Shown piece by piece: positions 7,926 to 15,186 of a stretch of 64,000 bases of DNA. Origin of the DNA: Streptomyces hygroscopicus subsp. hygroscopicus (lineage in GTDB: Bacteria; Actinomycetota; Actinomycetes; Streptomycetales; Streptomycetaceae); the NCBI RefSeq assembly GCF_030269125.1, contig NZ_BSSM01000020.1, positions 62,001 to 126,000 on the forward strand, written 5' to 3'. The notes under the pieces are model-generated. The model was not told where the DNA came from. It saw nothing but the letters and a program-made list of their open reading frames with translations, and searched no databases. The stretch's first letter is position 1. Each line of letters begins with the position of its first letter. A program made the position numbers and the translations under genes.

Positions 7926-9538
7926 CACCCCTCCTTCCCCTGCGTCGCGTTCCCGTCCTTCTTCTTCTCGTCCCTCTCGGCCGCCTTGCCGGTCTCCCCG
8001 TTCCCGTCCGGTTCCTCCGTCAGCTCCGACGCGTCCCGCGGCAATCGCAGGGTGAACACTGCCCCGCCCTCGGGTGAGTTGGCCGCGGTGATCTCGCCGC
8101 CGTGGATGTGCGCGTTCTCCATCGCGATGGAGAGGCCGAGGCCGCTGCCCTCCGAGCGGGGGCGCGAGGCGCTGGCCTTGTAGAAGCGGTCGAAGACGTG
8201 CGGGAGGACGTCCTCGGGGATGCCGGGGCCGTGGTCGCGGACCTGGATGACCACCGAGTCGGCCGCCTCGCGCACCGAGACCCGTACCGGCGAGCCGCCG
8301 TGCTTGAGGGCGTTGCCGATCAGGTTGGCGAGGATCACGTCGAGGCGGCGCGGGTCGAGGCGGGCGTGGATGCCGCGCTCGGCGTCCAGCTCCACCGCGT
8401 CCAGCCAGGCGCGGGCGTCGATGCACGCGGTGATCTGGTCGGCCACGTCGACGTCGTCCAGGACCAGCCGGGCGGTGCCCGCGTCGAAGCGGGTGACCTC
8501 CATCAGGTTCTCGACCAGGGTGTTCAGGCGGCGCGTCTCGCTGACGACCAGGCGGACCGCGGGTTCGATCATCGGGTCCATGCTGCCCGCGTCCGAGTCC
8601 AGTTCCTCCTCCAGCACCTCGGTGACGGCGGTGATGGCGGTGAGCGGCGTCCGCAGCTCATGGCTCATGTCGGCGACGAAGCGCCGCGAGGCGTCGTCCC
8701 GCGCGGCCATGTCCGCGACCCGCTTCTCCAGCGCCTCGGCCGCGTTGTTGAACGTCCGGGACAGATCGGCGAGTTCGTCCGTTCCCGACACGCGCAGCCG
8801 GGTGTCCAGCTTGCCCTCGCCGAGCCGCCGGGCGGCGACGCCGAGGCGGTGCACCGGCTTCAGCACGGTCGTGGCGGCCGCCTGCGCGAGCAGCGCGGCG
8901 CCGATCAGCGCGAGACCGGTGGCGATGCCCAACGACCAGGCGAGCGAGTCGAGGTCCTTCGCCTCCGGCTCCAGGGACTTCGCCATGTAACCGGTCGGAC
9001 CGCCGCCGATCACCCGCGTACCGGCGACCAGGTACGGCGTGCCGTGGTCCACGACCCGCTGCCAGTACAGGTGGTACGGCTGCCTGTTGGTGTCGCTGAC
9101 CTCCTGCTGCCGGTTCACCGCCGTGCGCAGCGACGTCGGCACGTCCTCCAGCGAGAACCCGTTGATCCCGCCCGAGTTGCCGTACACCGTCTTGCCGTGC
9201 GCGTCCTGGCCGACCAGGAGCACGCTGAAGCTCTGGCTGCTCGCCGCCATCTGCCCGGCGGTGCGCTGGAGTTCGTCCTGGGTGGGGTGGGCCGGCAGGG
9301 CGCCCGCGCGGTTCTGCATCTCCTGGCGGAAATCGCGCAGCACCGCGTCCTGGGCGCGGGTGAGCACCGCCTCGCGGTTGAGCCAGTAGGCGATCCCCGA
9401 CGCCGACACCGCGGCGGTGAGGGCGACCAGGCCGAAGACGACGACCAGCCGCAGCCTGAGGCTCGTGAACCTGAGCCGGGACAGACCTCCCTTGCGGCCC
9501 GCGGCCCAGCCGCGCAGCCCGCCTCGCGTGTCGCTCAC
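7925..9538 (-). CDS. afsQ2: Sensor histidine kinase AfsQ2
   Basis: 537 residues from a GTG whose last bases overlap the afsQ1 stop (GTGA), a coupled start. Domain order: membrane helix at about 31-53, extracytoplasmic sensor loop (about 54-198), second helix (about 199-222), HAMP (about 224-278), HisKA with the phospho-accepting His293 in M-S-H-E-L-R-T-P, and HATPase with N-L-I-G-N-A-L-K-H, D-H-G-P-G-I-P and G-S-G-L-G-L-S. A charged Lys/Glu tail closes the protein. In S. coelicolor AfsQ2 phosphorylates AfsQ1 in response to a nitrogen/glutamate-related signal and influences antibiotic production. Confidence 0.94.
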   Translation of the reverse strand: MSDTRGGLRGWAAGRKGGLSRLRFTSLRLRLVVVFGLVALTAAVSASGIAYWLNREAVLTRAQDAVLRDFRQEMQNRAGALPAHPTQDELQRTAGQMAASSQSFSVLLVGQDAHGKTVYGNSGGINGFSLEDVPTSLRTAVNRQQEVSDTNRQPYHLYWQRVVDHGTPYLVAGTRVIGGGPTGYMAKSLEPEAKDLDSLAWSLGIATGLALIGAALLAQAAATTVLKPVHRLGVAARRLGEGKLDTRLRVSGTDELADLSRTFNNAAEALEKRVADMAARDDASRRFVADMSHELRTPLTAITAVTEVLEEELDSDAGSMDPMIEPAVRLVVSETRRLNTLVENLMEVTRFDAGTARLVLDDVDVADQITACIDARAWLDAVELDAERGIHARLDPRRLDVILANLIGNALKHGGSPVRVSVREAADSVVIQVRDHGPGIPEDVLPHVFDRFYKASASRPRSEGSGLGLSIAMENAHIHGGEITAANSPEGGAVFTLRLPRDASELTEEPDGNGETGKAAERDEKKKDGNATQGKEG

Positions 9539-10212
9539 TGAGGAGTGTCCAGGCGGTAGCCGACACCGCGGACGGTGCGGATCAGGGTCGGGGACGAGGG
9601 CACGTCCTCCACCTTGGCGCGCAGCCGCTGCACGCACGCGTCCACCAGGCGGGAGTCGCCCAGGTAGTCGTGCTCCCACACCAGCCGCAGCAGTTGCTGG
9701 CGGGACAGCGCCTGGCCGGGCCGCCGGCTCAGCTCCAGGAGCAGTCGCAGCTCGGTCGGGGTGAGCTGGAGGTCCTCGCCGTTCTTCGTCACGGTCATCG
9801 CCGAGCGGTCGATGACCAGGTTGCCGAAGGTCGCCGAGTCGCTGGACTCGCGCTCCCCGCGCCGCAGCACGGCCCGGATACGGGCGTCCAGCACACGGCC
9901 CTGGACCGGCTTGACCACGTAGTCGTCGGCGCCGGACTCCAGACCGACCACCACGTCGATGTCGTCGCTGCGCGCGGTCAGCAGGATGATCGGCAGCTGG
10001 TCCGTGCGCCGGATGCGCCGGCACACCTCGAACCCGTCGATGCCGGGCAGCATCACGTCCAGCACGATGAGGTCCGGCCGCTGCTCGCGCAGCAGCTTCA
10101 GACCGTCCTCGCCGCTGGCAGCGGTGGCCACACGGTGTCCCTGGCGCGTCAGTGACAGTTCCAGGGCCGTACGGATGGCGTCGTCGTCCTCGATCAGCAA
10201 CAGGGAAGGCAC
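9535..10212 (-). CDS. afsQ1: Response regulator AfsQ1
   Basis: 225 residues from the GTG at 10212, which matches the known AfsQ1 length and puts the phospho-acceptor at Asp52 (L-I-V-L-D-V-M-L-P). An ATG six codons upstream (10230) is an alternative. The receiver domain spans 1-118 with E8-D9-D10 acidic pocket, T79 and K101 (Y-V-V-K-P). An OmpR/PhoB winged helix occupies about 127-225, ending R-T-V-R-G-V-G-Y-R. It overlaps afsQ2 by four bases and is divergent from sigQ. AfsQ1 is known to activate antibiotic regulators and nitrogen genes and to bind GTNAC-N6-GTNAC sites, one of which lies at 10348-10363. Confidence 0.95.
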   Translation of the reverse strand: MPSLLLIEDDDAIRTALELSLTRQGHRVATAASGEDGLKLLREQRPDLIVLDVMLPGIDGFEVCRRIRRTDQLPIILLTARSDDIDVVVGLESGADDYVVKPVQGRVLDARIRAVLRRGERESSDSATFGNLVIDRSAMTVTKNGEDLQLTPTELRLLLELSRRPGQALSRQQLLRLVWEHDYLGDSRLVDACVQRLRAKVEDVPSSPTLIRTVRGVGYRLDTPQ

Positions 10213-10347
10213 CCGCTCATTCTGGCCCATGGACGGGGTGTCGTACGACCTGTCCGTATCGGCACCGCGCTGTCCGCGGTCCGCGCCCCCCGCGCTACCG
10301 CCACCGTCTGTGCACTTCCTGTGACAGCGCCGACGACGGGGGGCCCT

Positions 10348-10363
10348 GTGACAGGTCTGTGAC
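10348..10363. promoter_or_regulatory. Candidate AfsQ1 box between afsQ1 and sigQ
   Basis: The sequence GTGACAGGTCTGTGAC is two GTGAC half-sites separated by exactly six bases, fitting the AfsQ1 consensus GTNAC-N6-GTNAC. A further GTGAC lies at 10321-10325. Its place in the divergent afsQ1/sigQ promoter region suggests that AfsQ1 controls sigQ and possibly itself. Confidence 0.75.
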
Positions 10364-10522
10364 AGTCGGCGGACACGGCGATGAAGTGATCCCGGCAGGC
10401 TTTTGGTCACGGGCACGGCGAGGAGCCGGATCCGGCCGCAATGGCCGGAACAGCCCGGAGCACGACCGGGCCCGGCCCGGAGCACGGCGGAAGCACCGGA
10501 AGTCCACGACGGGGAGCGCGAG

Positions 10523-11311
10523 ATGAACACGCTGCACAGCATCAGCACCAGCGCAGTGGTCACGCGTCTGCACGACGTGCACCGGGGTTCGGAGAAGTCC
10601 GGTGCCGACGGGGGTACCTCCCGCGCGGGCGCGTTCGAGCGCGGGGGAGGCCGGGGGTGTGCTCGCGGCACCGGGCGTCAGCACACCGTGTACGGGCAGC
10701 AGCCGTACATGTCGGTGATCGAAGCGCGTACGGGGGAGGCGCACGGGGGAAGCGCGTACGGGGAGGACCGGGGGGAGCGCCGCTCCCTGACGGAGGCGGA
10801 GTTCACCGCCTACGTCCAGGAGCGCCGCGCCTCCCTGTACGCCACCGCCTACCACCTGACCGGTGACCGTTTCGAGGCCGAGGACCTGCTGCAGAGCGCG
10901 CTGTTCTCGACCTACCGGGCGTGGGACCGGATCAGCGACAAGGCGGCCGTCGGCGGGTACCTCCGTCGCACGATGACGAACCTGCACATCAGCGCCTGGC
11001 GGCGCCGCAAGCTCAACGAGTACCCGACCGAGGAACTGCCCGAGACGCCCGGCGAGACGGACGCGATGCGCGGCACCGAACTGCGCGCGGTCCTGTGGCA
11101 GGCGCTGGCCCGGCTGCCCGAACTCCAGCGCACCATGCTGGTCCTGCGCTACTACGAGGGCCGCACGGACCCGGAGATCGCGGACATACTCAACATCAGT
11201 GTCGGCACGGTCAAGTCCAGCATCTGGCGCTCGCTGCGCCGGCTGCGCGAGGACGAGGTCCTCAGCTTCGGCCGTGACGAGGAGAACGCCTTCGGCGAAC
11301 TGGTCGCCTGA
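10523..11311 (+). CDS. sigQ: ECF-type RNA polymerase sigma factor SigQ
   Basis: 262 residues from the ATG at 10523, with GGGGAG upstream. The first 90 residues are a low-complexity Gly/Arg/Ser extension with no recognised domain. Sigma region 2 is at about 98-165 (A-E-D-L-L-Q-S-A-L-F then Y-R-A-W and M-T-N-L-H-I-S-A-W-R-R-R). Region 4 is at about 190-243 (L-A-R-L-P-E-L-Q-R-T, Y-Y-E-G-R-T-D-P-E-I-A, S-V-G-T-V-K-S-S). It is the divergent partner of afsQ1-afsQ2; SigQ is reported to oppose AfsQ1/Q2 output. No anti-sigma gene lies beside it. A 19-bp-stem terminator follows. Confidence 0.93.
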   Translation: MNTLHSISTSAVVTRLHDVHRGSEKSGADGGTSRAGAFERGGGRGCARGTGRQHTVYGQQPYMSVIEARTGEAHGGSAYGEDRGERRSLTEAEFTAYVQERRASLYATAYHLTGDRFEAEDLLQSALFSTYRAWDRISDKAAVGGYLRRTMTNLHISAWRRRKLNEYPTEELPETPGETDAMRGTELRAVLWQALARLPELQRTMLVLRYYEGRTDPEIADILNISVGTVKSSIWRSLRRLREDEVLSFGRDEENAFGELVA

Positions 11312-11353
11312 GGTACGGGGGAACGGGGGCCGGGCCGCTGGGGGGTGGCCCGG

Positions 11354-11450
11354 AAGAACACGGGGGAACACGGGGGAACACGGGGAACCGCTGTGGGGGT
11401 GGTGGCCCGTGGGGAGAGATACGGGGGAACACGGGGGAACACGGGGGAGG
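11354..11450. repeat. Short tandem repeats GGGGGAACAC downstream of sigQ
   Basis: GAACACGGGG units recur three times at about 11355-11388 and again about three times at 11421-11450. They lie in the 3' untranslated region of sigQ just before the terminator and code for nothing recognisable. Confidence 0.75.
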
Positions 11451-11453
11451 AAT

Positions 11454-11499
11454 CGGAGAGGGGTCGGCCGGACCGGGGGGTCCGGCCGACCCCTCTCCG
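11454..11499. terminator. Strong bidirectional hairpin terminator
   Basis: Perfect 19-bp arms at 11454-11472 and 11481-11499 flank an 8-nt loop (CCGGGGGG). It sits between the convergent sigQ and uridine-kinase-like genes and can stop transcription from both. Confidence 0.85.
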
Positions 11500-11513
11500 C
11501 TGTTTCCCCGGCT

Positions 11514-12164
11514 CTACCGCTCCGCCTCCGTGCGCGGCCGTCCGGTGGTGTACTCGCCGGACCAGGCGGCCACCGCGAGTCGGCGCAGGGCCTCGTCCCG
11601 GTCGCACGGATAGGCCCCCAGGGACACCTGGCGGGCGACGATGGTGCGTTCCGCGCGCATCAGCCGCCAGCCGCGGCGCAGCAGGAACGGCACCGACTTG
11701 CGGCCCTCCTTCAGGTCGCGGACGAAGCGCCGCCGGAAGGTGGTGACCGCCCCGCGGTTCAGGCAGAGCGCGTCGGCGAGGAGGCCGAGTTCCCGGCAGC
11801 GTTCGACGATCTCCGCGGCGAAGATGCCCTCGGCGATGAACAGCGGGGTGCGGTCGAGCCGCAGCGTCTCCTCGCCGGTACGGGCGCTGAGCGCGATGTC
11901 GTACACCGGCACCGGCGTCGAACCCGTGGTGCACAGCTGGGCGATGGCGTCGAGCGCGACCTGCGCGTCCCACGAGCCCGGGTGGTCCCAGTCGATGTCC
12001 GAACTCCCCTCCACCAGGGGCAGAGTCGGGTCGTCGGCCTCCTTGTAGAAGTCGTCCAGGCGCAGGACGGGCAGCCCGGAACGGGCGGCGACCAGGGACT
12101 TGCCCGAACCCGAGGGGCCGCACAGCAGCACGACGCGGGCGGGGGACGGGGGATGAATGCTCAC
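11514..12164 (-). CDS. Uridine kinase-like P-loop kinase
   Basis: 216 residues from the GTG at 12164; a longer in-frame version would invade the next promoter. The Walker A motif G-P-S-G-S-G-K-S is at 16-23. The substrate loop L-R-L-D-D-F-Y-K and the segment D-W-D-H-P-G-S-W-D are typical of uridine kinase/phosphoribulokinase proteins, as is F-I-A-E-G-I-F. It would phosphorylate uridine or cytidine in pyrimidine salvage, although specificity within this family varies. It is convergent with sigQ across a strong terminator. Confidence 0.85.
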   Translation of the reverse strand: MSIHPPSPARVVLLCGPSGSGKSLVAARSGLPVLRLDDFYKEADDPTLPLVEGSSDIDWDHPGSWDAQVALDAIAQLCTTGSTPVPVYDIALSARTGEETLRLDRTPLFIAEGIFAAEIVERCRELGLLADALCLNRGAVTTFRRRFVRDLKEGRKSVPFLLRRGWRLMRAERTIVARQVSLGAYPCDRDEALRRLAVAAWSGEYTTGRPRTEAER

Positions 12165-12290
12165 GGAACACCAGTTTGACGCATGGAGTGCCGCCTGCCG
12201 ACCCCGCGGTTCGCTTTTGAAGCGCGGGTCACCTCTCAACTACCCTGTGTCGCGACATCATTACCCTGCGCACCGAAGGTGGCACCAGCG

Positions 12291-12704
12291 ATGGCCCGAC
12301 ACGACAAGAACCAGCACCCCACCGCGCGCCGTGCCCTGTTCGCCCTCGTGACCGCCGGCGCGGCGCTGGGCGCGGGCGCGGCGACGGCCCACGCGGGCAC
12401 GGACGCCCCGCTCGTGCACGTGCCGTCGCGCGCGACCTCCCTCGGCGGCATCGACCCCGCGGCGGGGCTCACGGCTCTCACCGGCACGCTCGGCTACGCC
12501 ACGGGGCCGATCGCCGGCATCAAGCCAAACCCCCTGGCGGGCACCGGCGTCGACCCCCTCGCCAACGGAGTGGGCACGCGCATCGCCGACTTCAAGCCGG
12601 TGGGCACCCAGATGCTGACGGCCCCGATCGCGGAGGCGGAGTCCGTGGGGGAGCTGCCGGTGGTGGGACAGGTGGTGGGGTTGCTGGGGGGTGGGCGGGC
12701 GTGA
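12291..12704 (+). CDS. Small secreted protein of unknown function
   Basis: 138-residue reading frame (137 aa) from an ATG preceded by GAAGGTGG. A basic start (A-R-H-D-K-N-Q then A-R-R) and a hydrophobic Ala/Gly-rich core end at T-A-H-A-G, a probable signal-peptidase site near residue 34. The mature part has V-P-S-R-A-T-S-L-G-G-I, several N-P-L-A-G or D-P-L-A-N phrases and a Gly-rich C-terminus. There are no cysteines. In Streptomyces such proteins are often called secreted ATP/GTP-binding proteins without support. Function unknown. Confidence 0.8.
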   Translation: MARHDKNQHPTARRALFALVTAGAALGAGAATAHAGTDAPLVHVPSRATSLGGIDPAAGLTALTGTLGYATGPIAGIKPNPLAGTGVDPLANGVGTRIADFKPVGTQMLTAPIAEAESVGELPVVGQVVGLLGGGRA

Positions 12705-12904
12705 GGGGACGCCCCGAGGGGACCCGAGTGGCCGGCTGCTCCGCCGGTGGCCGTACGGCGGCCTGACCGGCCTGCCGGGCCGCGCCCTCCGTGCAACCGT
12801 GCGCCGGCTTGAACCGCCCGGCCGGTGGCCCGCGTTGTTGTCCCGAGTGGCCTGAGTGGGATTCAGTTGCGGCCGGGTCGACTCGTGGTACGGGGGAGGA
12901 CGTC

Positions 12905-13129
12905 ATGGATCCGGAGTCGGTGACGCGGGTATCCGCCGCGACGACGGTGGCGGGGCTGCCGGGTCGGGACGGACGGGAGGCGGACGAGGTCCGGCGCGTG
13001 GCGGGGGAGACGCGCGCCGCCGACGCCGGGCACGGGCTCCGCGCGGGCCCCGTGGACAGGCGCGTGCGAGCCTTCGGTCATCGGCGGGTGCACCGGGCGG
13101 GCCGGGAGCGGCGCGTCGACGAGCGATGA
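12905..13129 (+). pseudogene. Short ORF coupled to the nSTAND remnant, probably decayed
   Basis: 74 codons from an ATG with a strong GGGGGAGG site. It begins M-D-P-E-S-V and has S-A-A-T-T-V-A-G-L near residues 10-18, like the start of small proteins I recall being encoded immediately upstream of actinobacterial nSTAND/WD40 genes. The rest is Arg/Gly-rich without a recognisable domain. Its stop overlaps the next start codon (ATGA), a sign of translational coupling. It is probably the degenerate first gene of a two-gene system, but a working small protein cannot be excluded. Confidence 0.5.
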
Positions 13130-14165
13130 CTCCGCAGGGCGAGCCGACGGCCCCGGAACCGCGCCTTCGTCTGGAGGCACACGCCTCCGAGAACGCCACG
13201 GTCTTCCAGGCGGCGCGTGACCAGCGCATCGGCGAACTCCACCTGTACTACGGCGACGGCGTCCACGGTGTCCGCAGAGCCGAGACCGAGGCGGTGGCGG
13301 ACAGCTGCCCCTACCCGGGAATGGCGCCCTTCGGACCCGCCGAGGCCGCCTGGTTCTTCGGCCGGGACACGGTCACGGCACACCTCCTGGAACGCCTGGA
13401 CGAGCAGTCCCGCCGAGGTGGGGCGCTGGCCGTCGTCGCCCCCTCAGGAGCCGGTAAGTCCTCGCTGCTCATGGCCGGTCTGGTGCCCCGGCTCGCGAAC
13501 GGTGCCCTGCCCGGCTCGCGGCACTGGCCCGTGCTGGCGTTCACCCCGACCGCGCACCCCGTGAAGGCCCTCGCCGGGCTCCTCGCCTCCTTCACGGGAG
13601 ACCCGTTCGCGAAGGTTGCCGAGGCCGTGGCGGCGGGGTGCGAGAGCGGCGCCGCGCTGCTGCGTAAGGCGTTGAGGAGCCGAACCGCCCCTCCGGCGGC
13701 AGGCGGTGTGCGGCTGCTGCTGATCGTCGACCAGTTGGAAGAGCTGCTCACCCTCTGCGCCGACGAGGCCGAGCGGCACGAGTTCCTCGACTTCCTCTCC
13801 GGCGTGACCAGGGGCGGGGCCGAGGGCGAAGAGCCGCTGGGCGCGGTCGTCTACGGCCTGCGCGCCGACTTCTACGCGAGTTTCGCCGACTACCCCCAGC
13901 TGAGATACGCCTGTGGGACGTCACGGACGGCAGGGCGGCGAAGCCCTTCGGCAGCCCCTTGGCGAGCCTGGGATGGACCACGGCACTCGGATTCAGTCCC
14001 GGCGGAGACACCCTGGCCACCAATGCCGACCGCATCGCCCACCTGATGCCCATGAGTCCCGATCAGGCCGTCCGGCGGATCTGCCGCGACACGGCCGGAC
14101 GTCTCACCGCCGACGAGTGGCGCATGTACGTACCCGATCTCGCCTTCACCCGGCCCTGCGCGTGA
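13126..14165 (+). pseudogene. nSTAND ATPase/WD40 protein, internally deleted and frameshifted
   Basis: The first part (13126 to about 13910) reads as an nSTAND protein. It has an N-terminal N-A-T-V-F-Q-A-A-R-D-Q motif, C-P-Y-P-G-M-A-P-F-G-P-A-E-A, Walker A A-P-S-G-A-G-K-S-S (105-113), Walker B L-L-L-I-V-D-Q-L-E-E-L (197-207), and G-L-R-A-D-F-Y near 245. After Y-P-Q-L the frame leaves the family; that frame ends at 14046. In the frame offset by one, from about 13905, a WD40 tail appears: I-R-L-W-D-V-T-D-G, then L-G-F-S-P-G-G-D-T-L-A-T, closing at a TGA at 14163-14165. The rest of the STAND region and most WD40 blades are missing. Full-length relatives are usually well over 1,000 residues. Confidence 0.8.
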
Positions 14166-14231
14166 CCGCCGGACGGAGCGGCCGCGGCCGGGGCCGTGGC
14201 GACTTCTTCGGGCGAGCCGCCCCGACGCCGG

Positions 14232-14263
14232 GAGCCGCGCCCCCGCGGAAGGGGACGCGGCTC
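14232..14263. terminator. Hairpin terminator downstream of ALDH-like gene
   Basis: GAGCCGCG (14232-14239) pairs with CGCGGCTC (14256-14263), and CCCC pairs with GGGG inside after one mismatch, with a 6-nt loop. It lies between the nSTAND remnant and the 3' end of the minus-strand deoC-ALDH operon. Confidence 0.65.
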
Positions 14264-14283
14264 TTGGCGTCGGGGGGCCGGGC

Positions 14284-15186
14284 TCAGTACGAGGAACCGG
14301 CGGCGCCCAGCGCGCCCGTCGTGTGCCAGACCGTCTTCGTCTCCAGGAAGGCCGTCAGGCGGTCGGTTCCCGGAGTCCCGGAGTAATCCACAGCCTGGGG
14401 ACGCAGGACGCGCTTCAGGTTGTCGGCTGCCGCGATCTCCAGCTCCTTCGCCAGGGCCTCGTCGGCGCCCGCGAGGTCGATCGCGTTGACGTCCTGGTGG
14501 GCGGCGAGCGGGGCGGCGATCTCCGCCGTGCGGCCGGAGAGGATGTTCACCACGCCGCCGGGGACGTCGGAGGTGGCCAGGACCTCGGCCAGCGAGAGGG
14601 CGGGAAGCGGGGACTTCTCGCTCGCCACCACGACCGCCGTGTTCCCGGTGGCGATCACCGGGGCGAGGACCGAGACCAGCCCGAGGAACGACGACTCCTG
14701 GGGCGCCAGTACGGCCACCACGCCCGTCGGCTCCGGCGAGGACAGGTTGAAGAACGGACCCGCGACCGGGTTCGCGCCGCCGACCACCTGGGCGATCTTG
14801 TCGGTCCAGCCCGCGTACCAGACCCAGCGGTCGACGGCCGCGTCCACGACGGCAGCGGCCCTGGACTTCGACAGGCCCTCCGCCTCGGCCACCTCGCGCA
14901 CGAACTGCTCGCGGCGGCCCTCCAGCATCTCCGCGACGCGGTAGAGGACCTGGCCGCGGTTGTACGCCGTCGCGCCCGACCAGGCGCCGAACGCCTTGCG
15001 TGCCGCGACCACCGCGTCCCGGGCGTCCTTGCGGGAGGACAGGGGAGCGTTGGCCAGCCAGTTGCCCTTCGCGTCGGTCACCTCGTACACCCGGCCGCTC
15101 TCGGAACGCGGGAACTTCCCGCCGACGTACAGCTTGTAGGTCTTGAAGACGGAGAGTCGCTCAGTCTTTTCGGTCTTCTCAGACAT
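14284..15186 (-). CDS. Aldehyde-dehydrogenase-family protein lacking the catalytic cysteine
   Basis: 300 residues, much shorter than the usual 480-500. It keeps the N-terminal ALDH fold: Y-V-G-G-K-F-P-R-S-E-S-G-R, A-R-K-A-F-G-A-W-S, W-V-W-Y-A-G-W-T-D-K. It has a modified NAD-binding stretch (A-P-Q-E-S-S-F where catalytic ALDHs have I-P-W-N-F-P, and V-V-V-A-S-E-K where they have L-K-P). The G-Q-x-C segment with the nucleophilic Cys is missing. It overlaps the upstream complete ALDH by eight bases, so both are probably translated together as partners. The pairing recalls ALDH16, in which a catalytic and a catalytically deficient ALDH domain are fused. Confidence 0.85.
   Translation of the reverse strand: MSEKTEKTERLSVFKTYKLYVGGKFPRSESGRVYEVTDAKGNWLANAPLSSRKDARDAVVAARKAFGAWSGATAYNRGQVLYRVAEMLEGRREQFVREVAEAEGLSKSRAAAVVDAAVDRWVWYAGWTDKIAQVVGGANPVAGPFFNLSSPEPTGVVAVLAPQESSFLGLVSVLAPVIATGNTAVVVASEKSPLPALSLAEVLATSDVPGGVVNILSGRTAEIAAPLAAHQDVNAIDLAGADEALAKELEIAAADNLKRVLRPQAVDYSGTPGTDRLTAFLETKTVWHTTGALGAAGSSY

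Noticed and set aside
7925..10024. A 699-codon frame covering afsQ2 and running into afsQ1
   Set aside because: The GTG at 9538 overlapping the afsQ1 stop gives the proper AfsQ2 length, and the upstream part is an antiphase shadow of afsQ1.
12705..12904. Minus-strand open frames between the secreted protein and the nSTAND remnant
   Set aside because: They overlap the strand of better-supported features and have Pro/Arg-rich, domain-free products.
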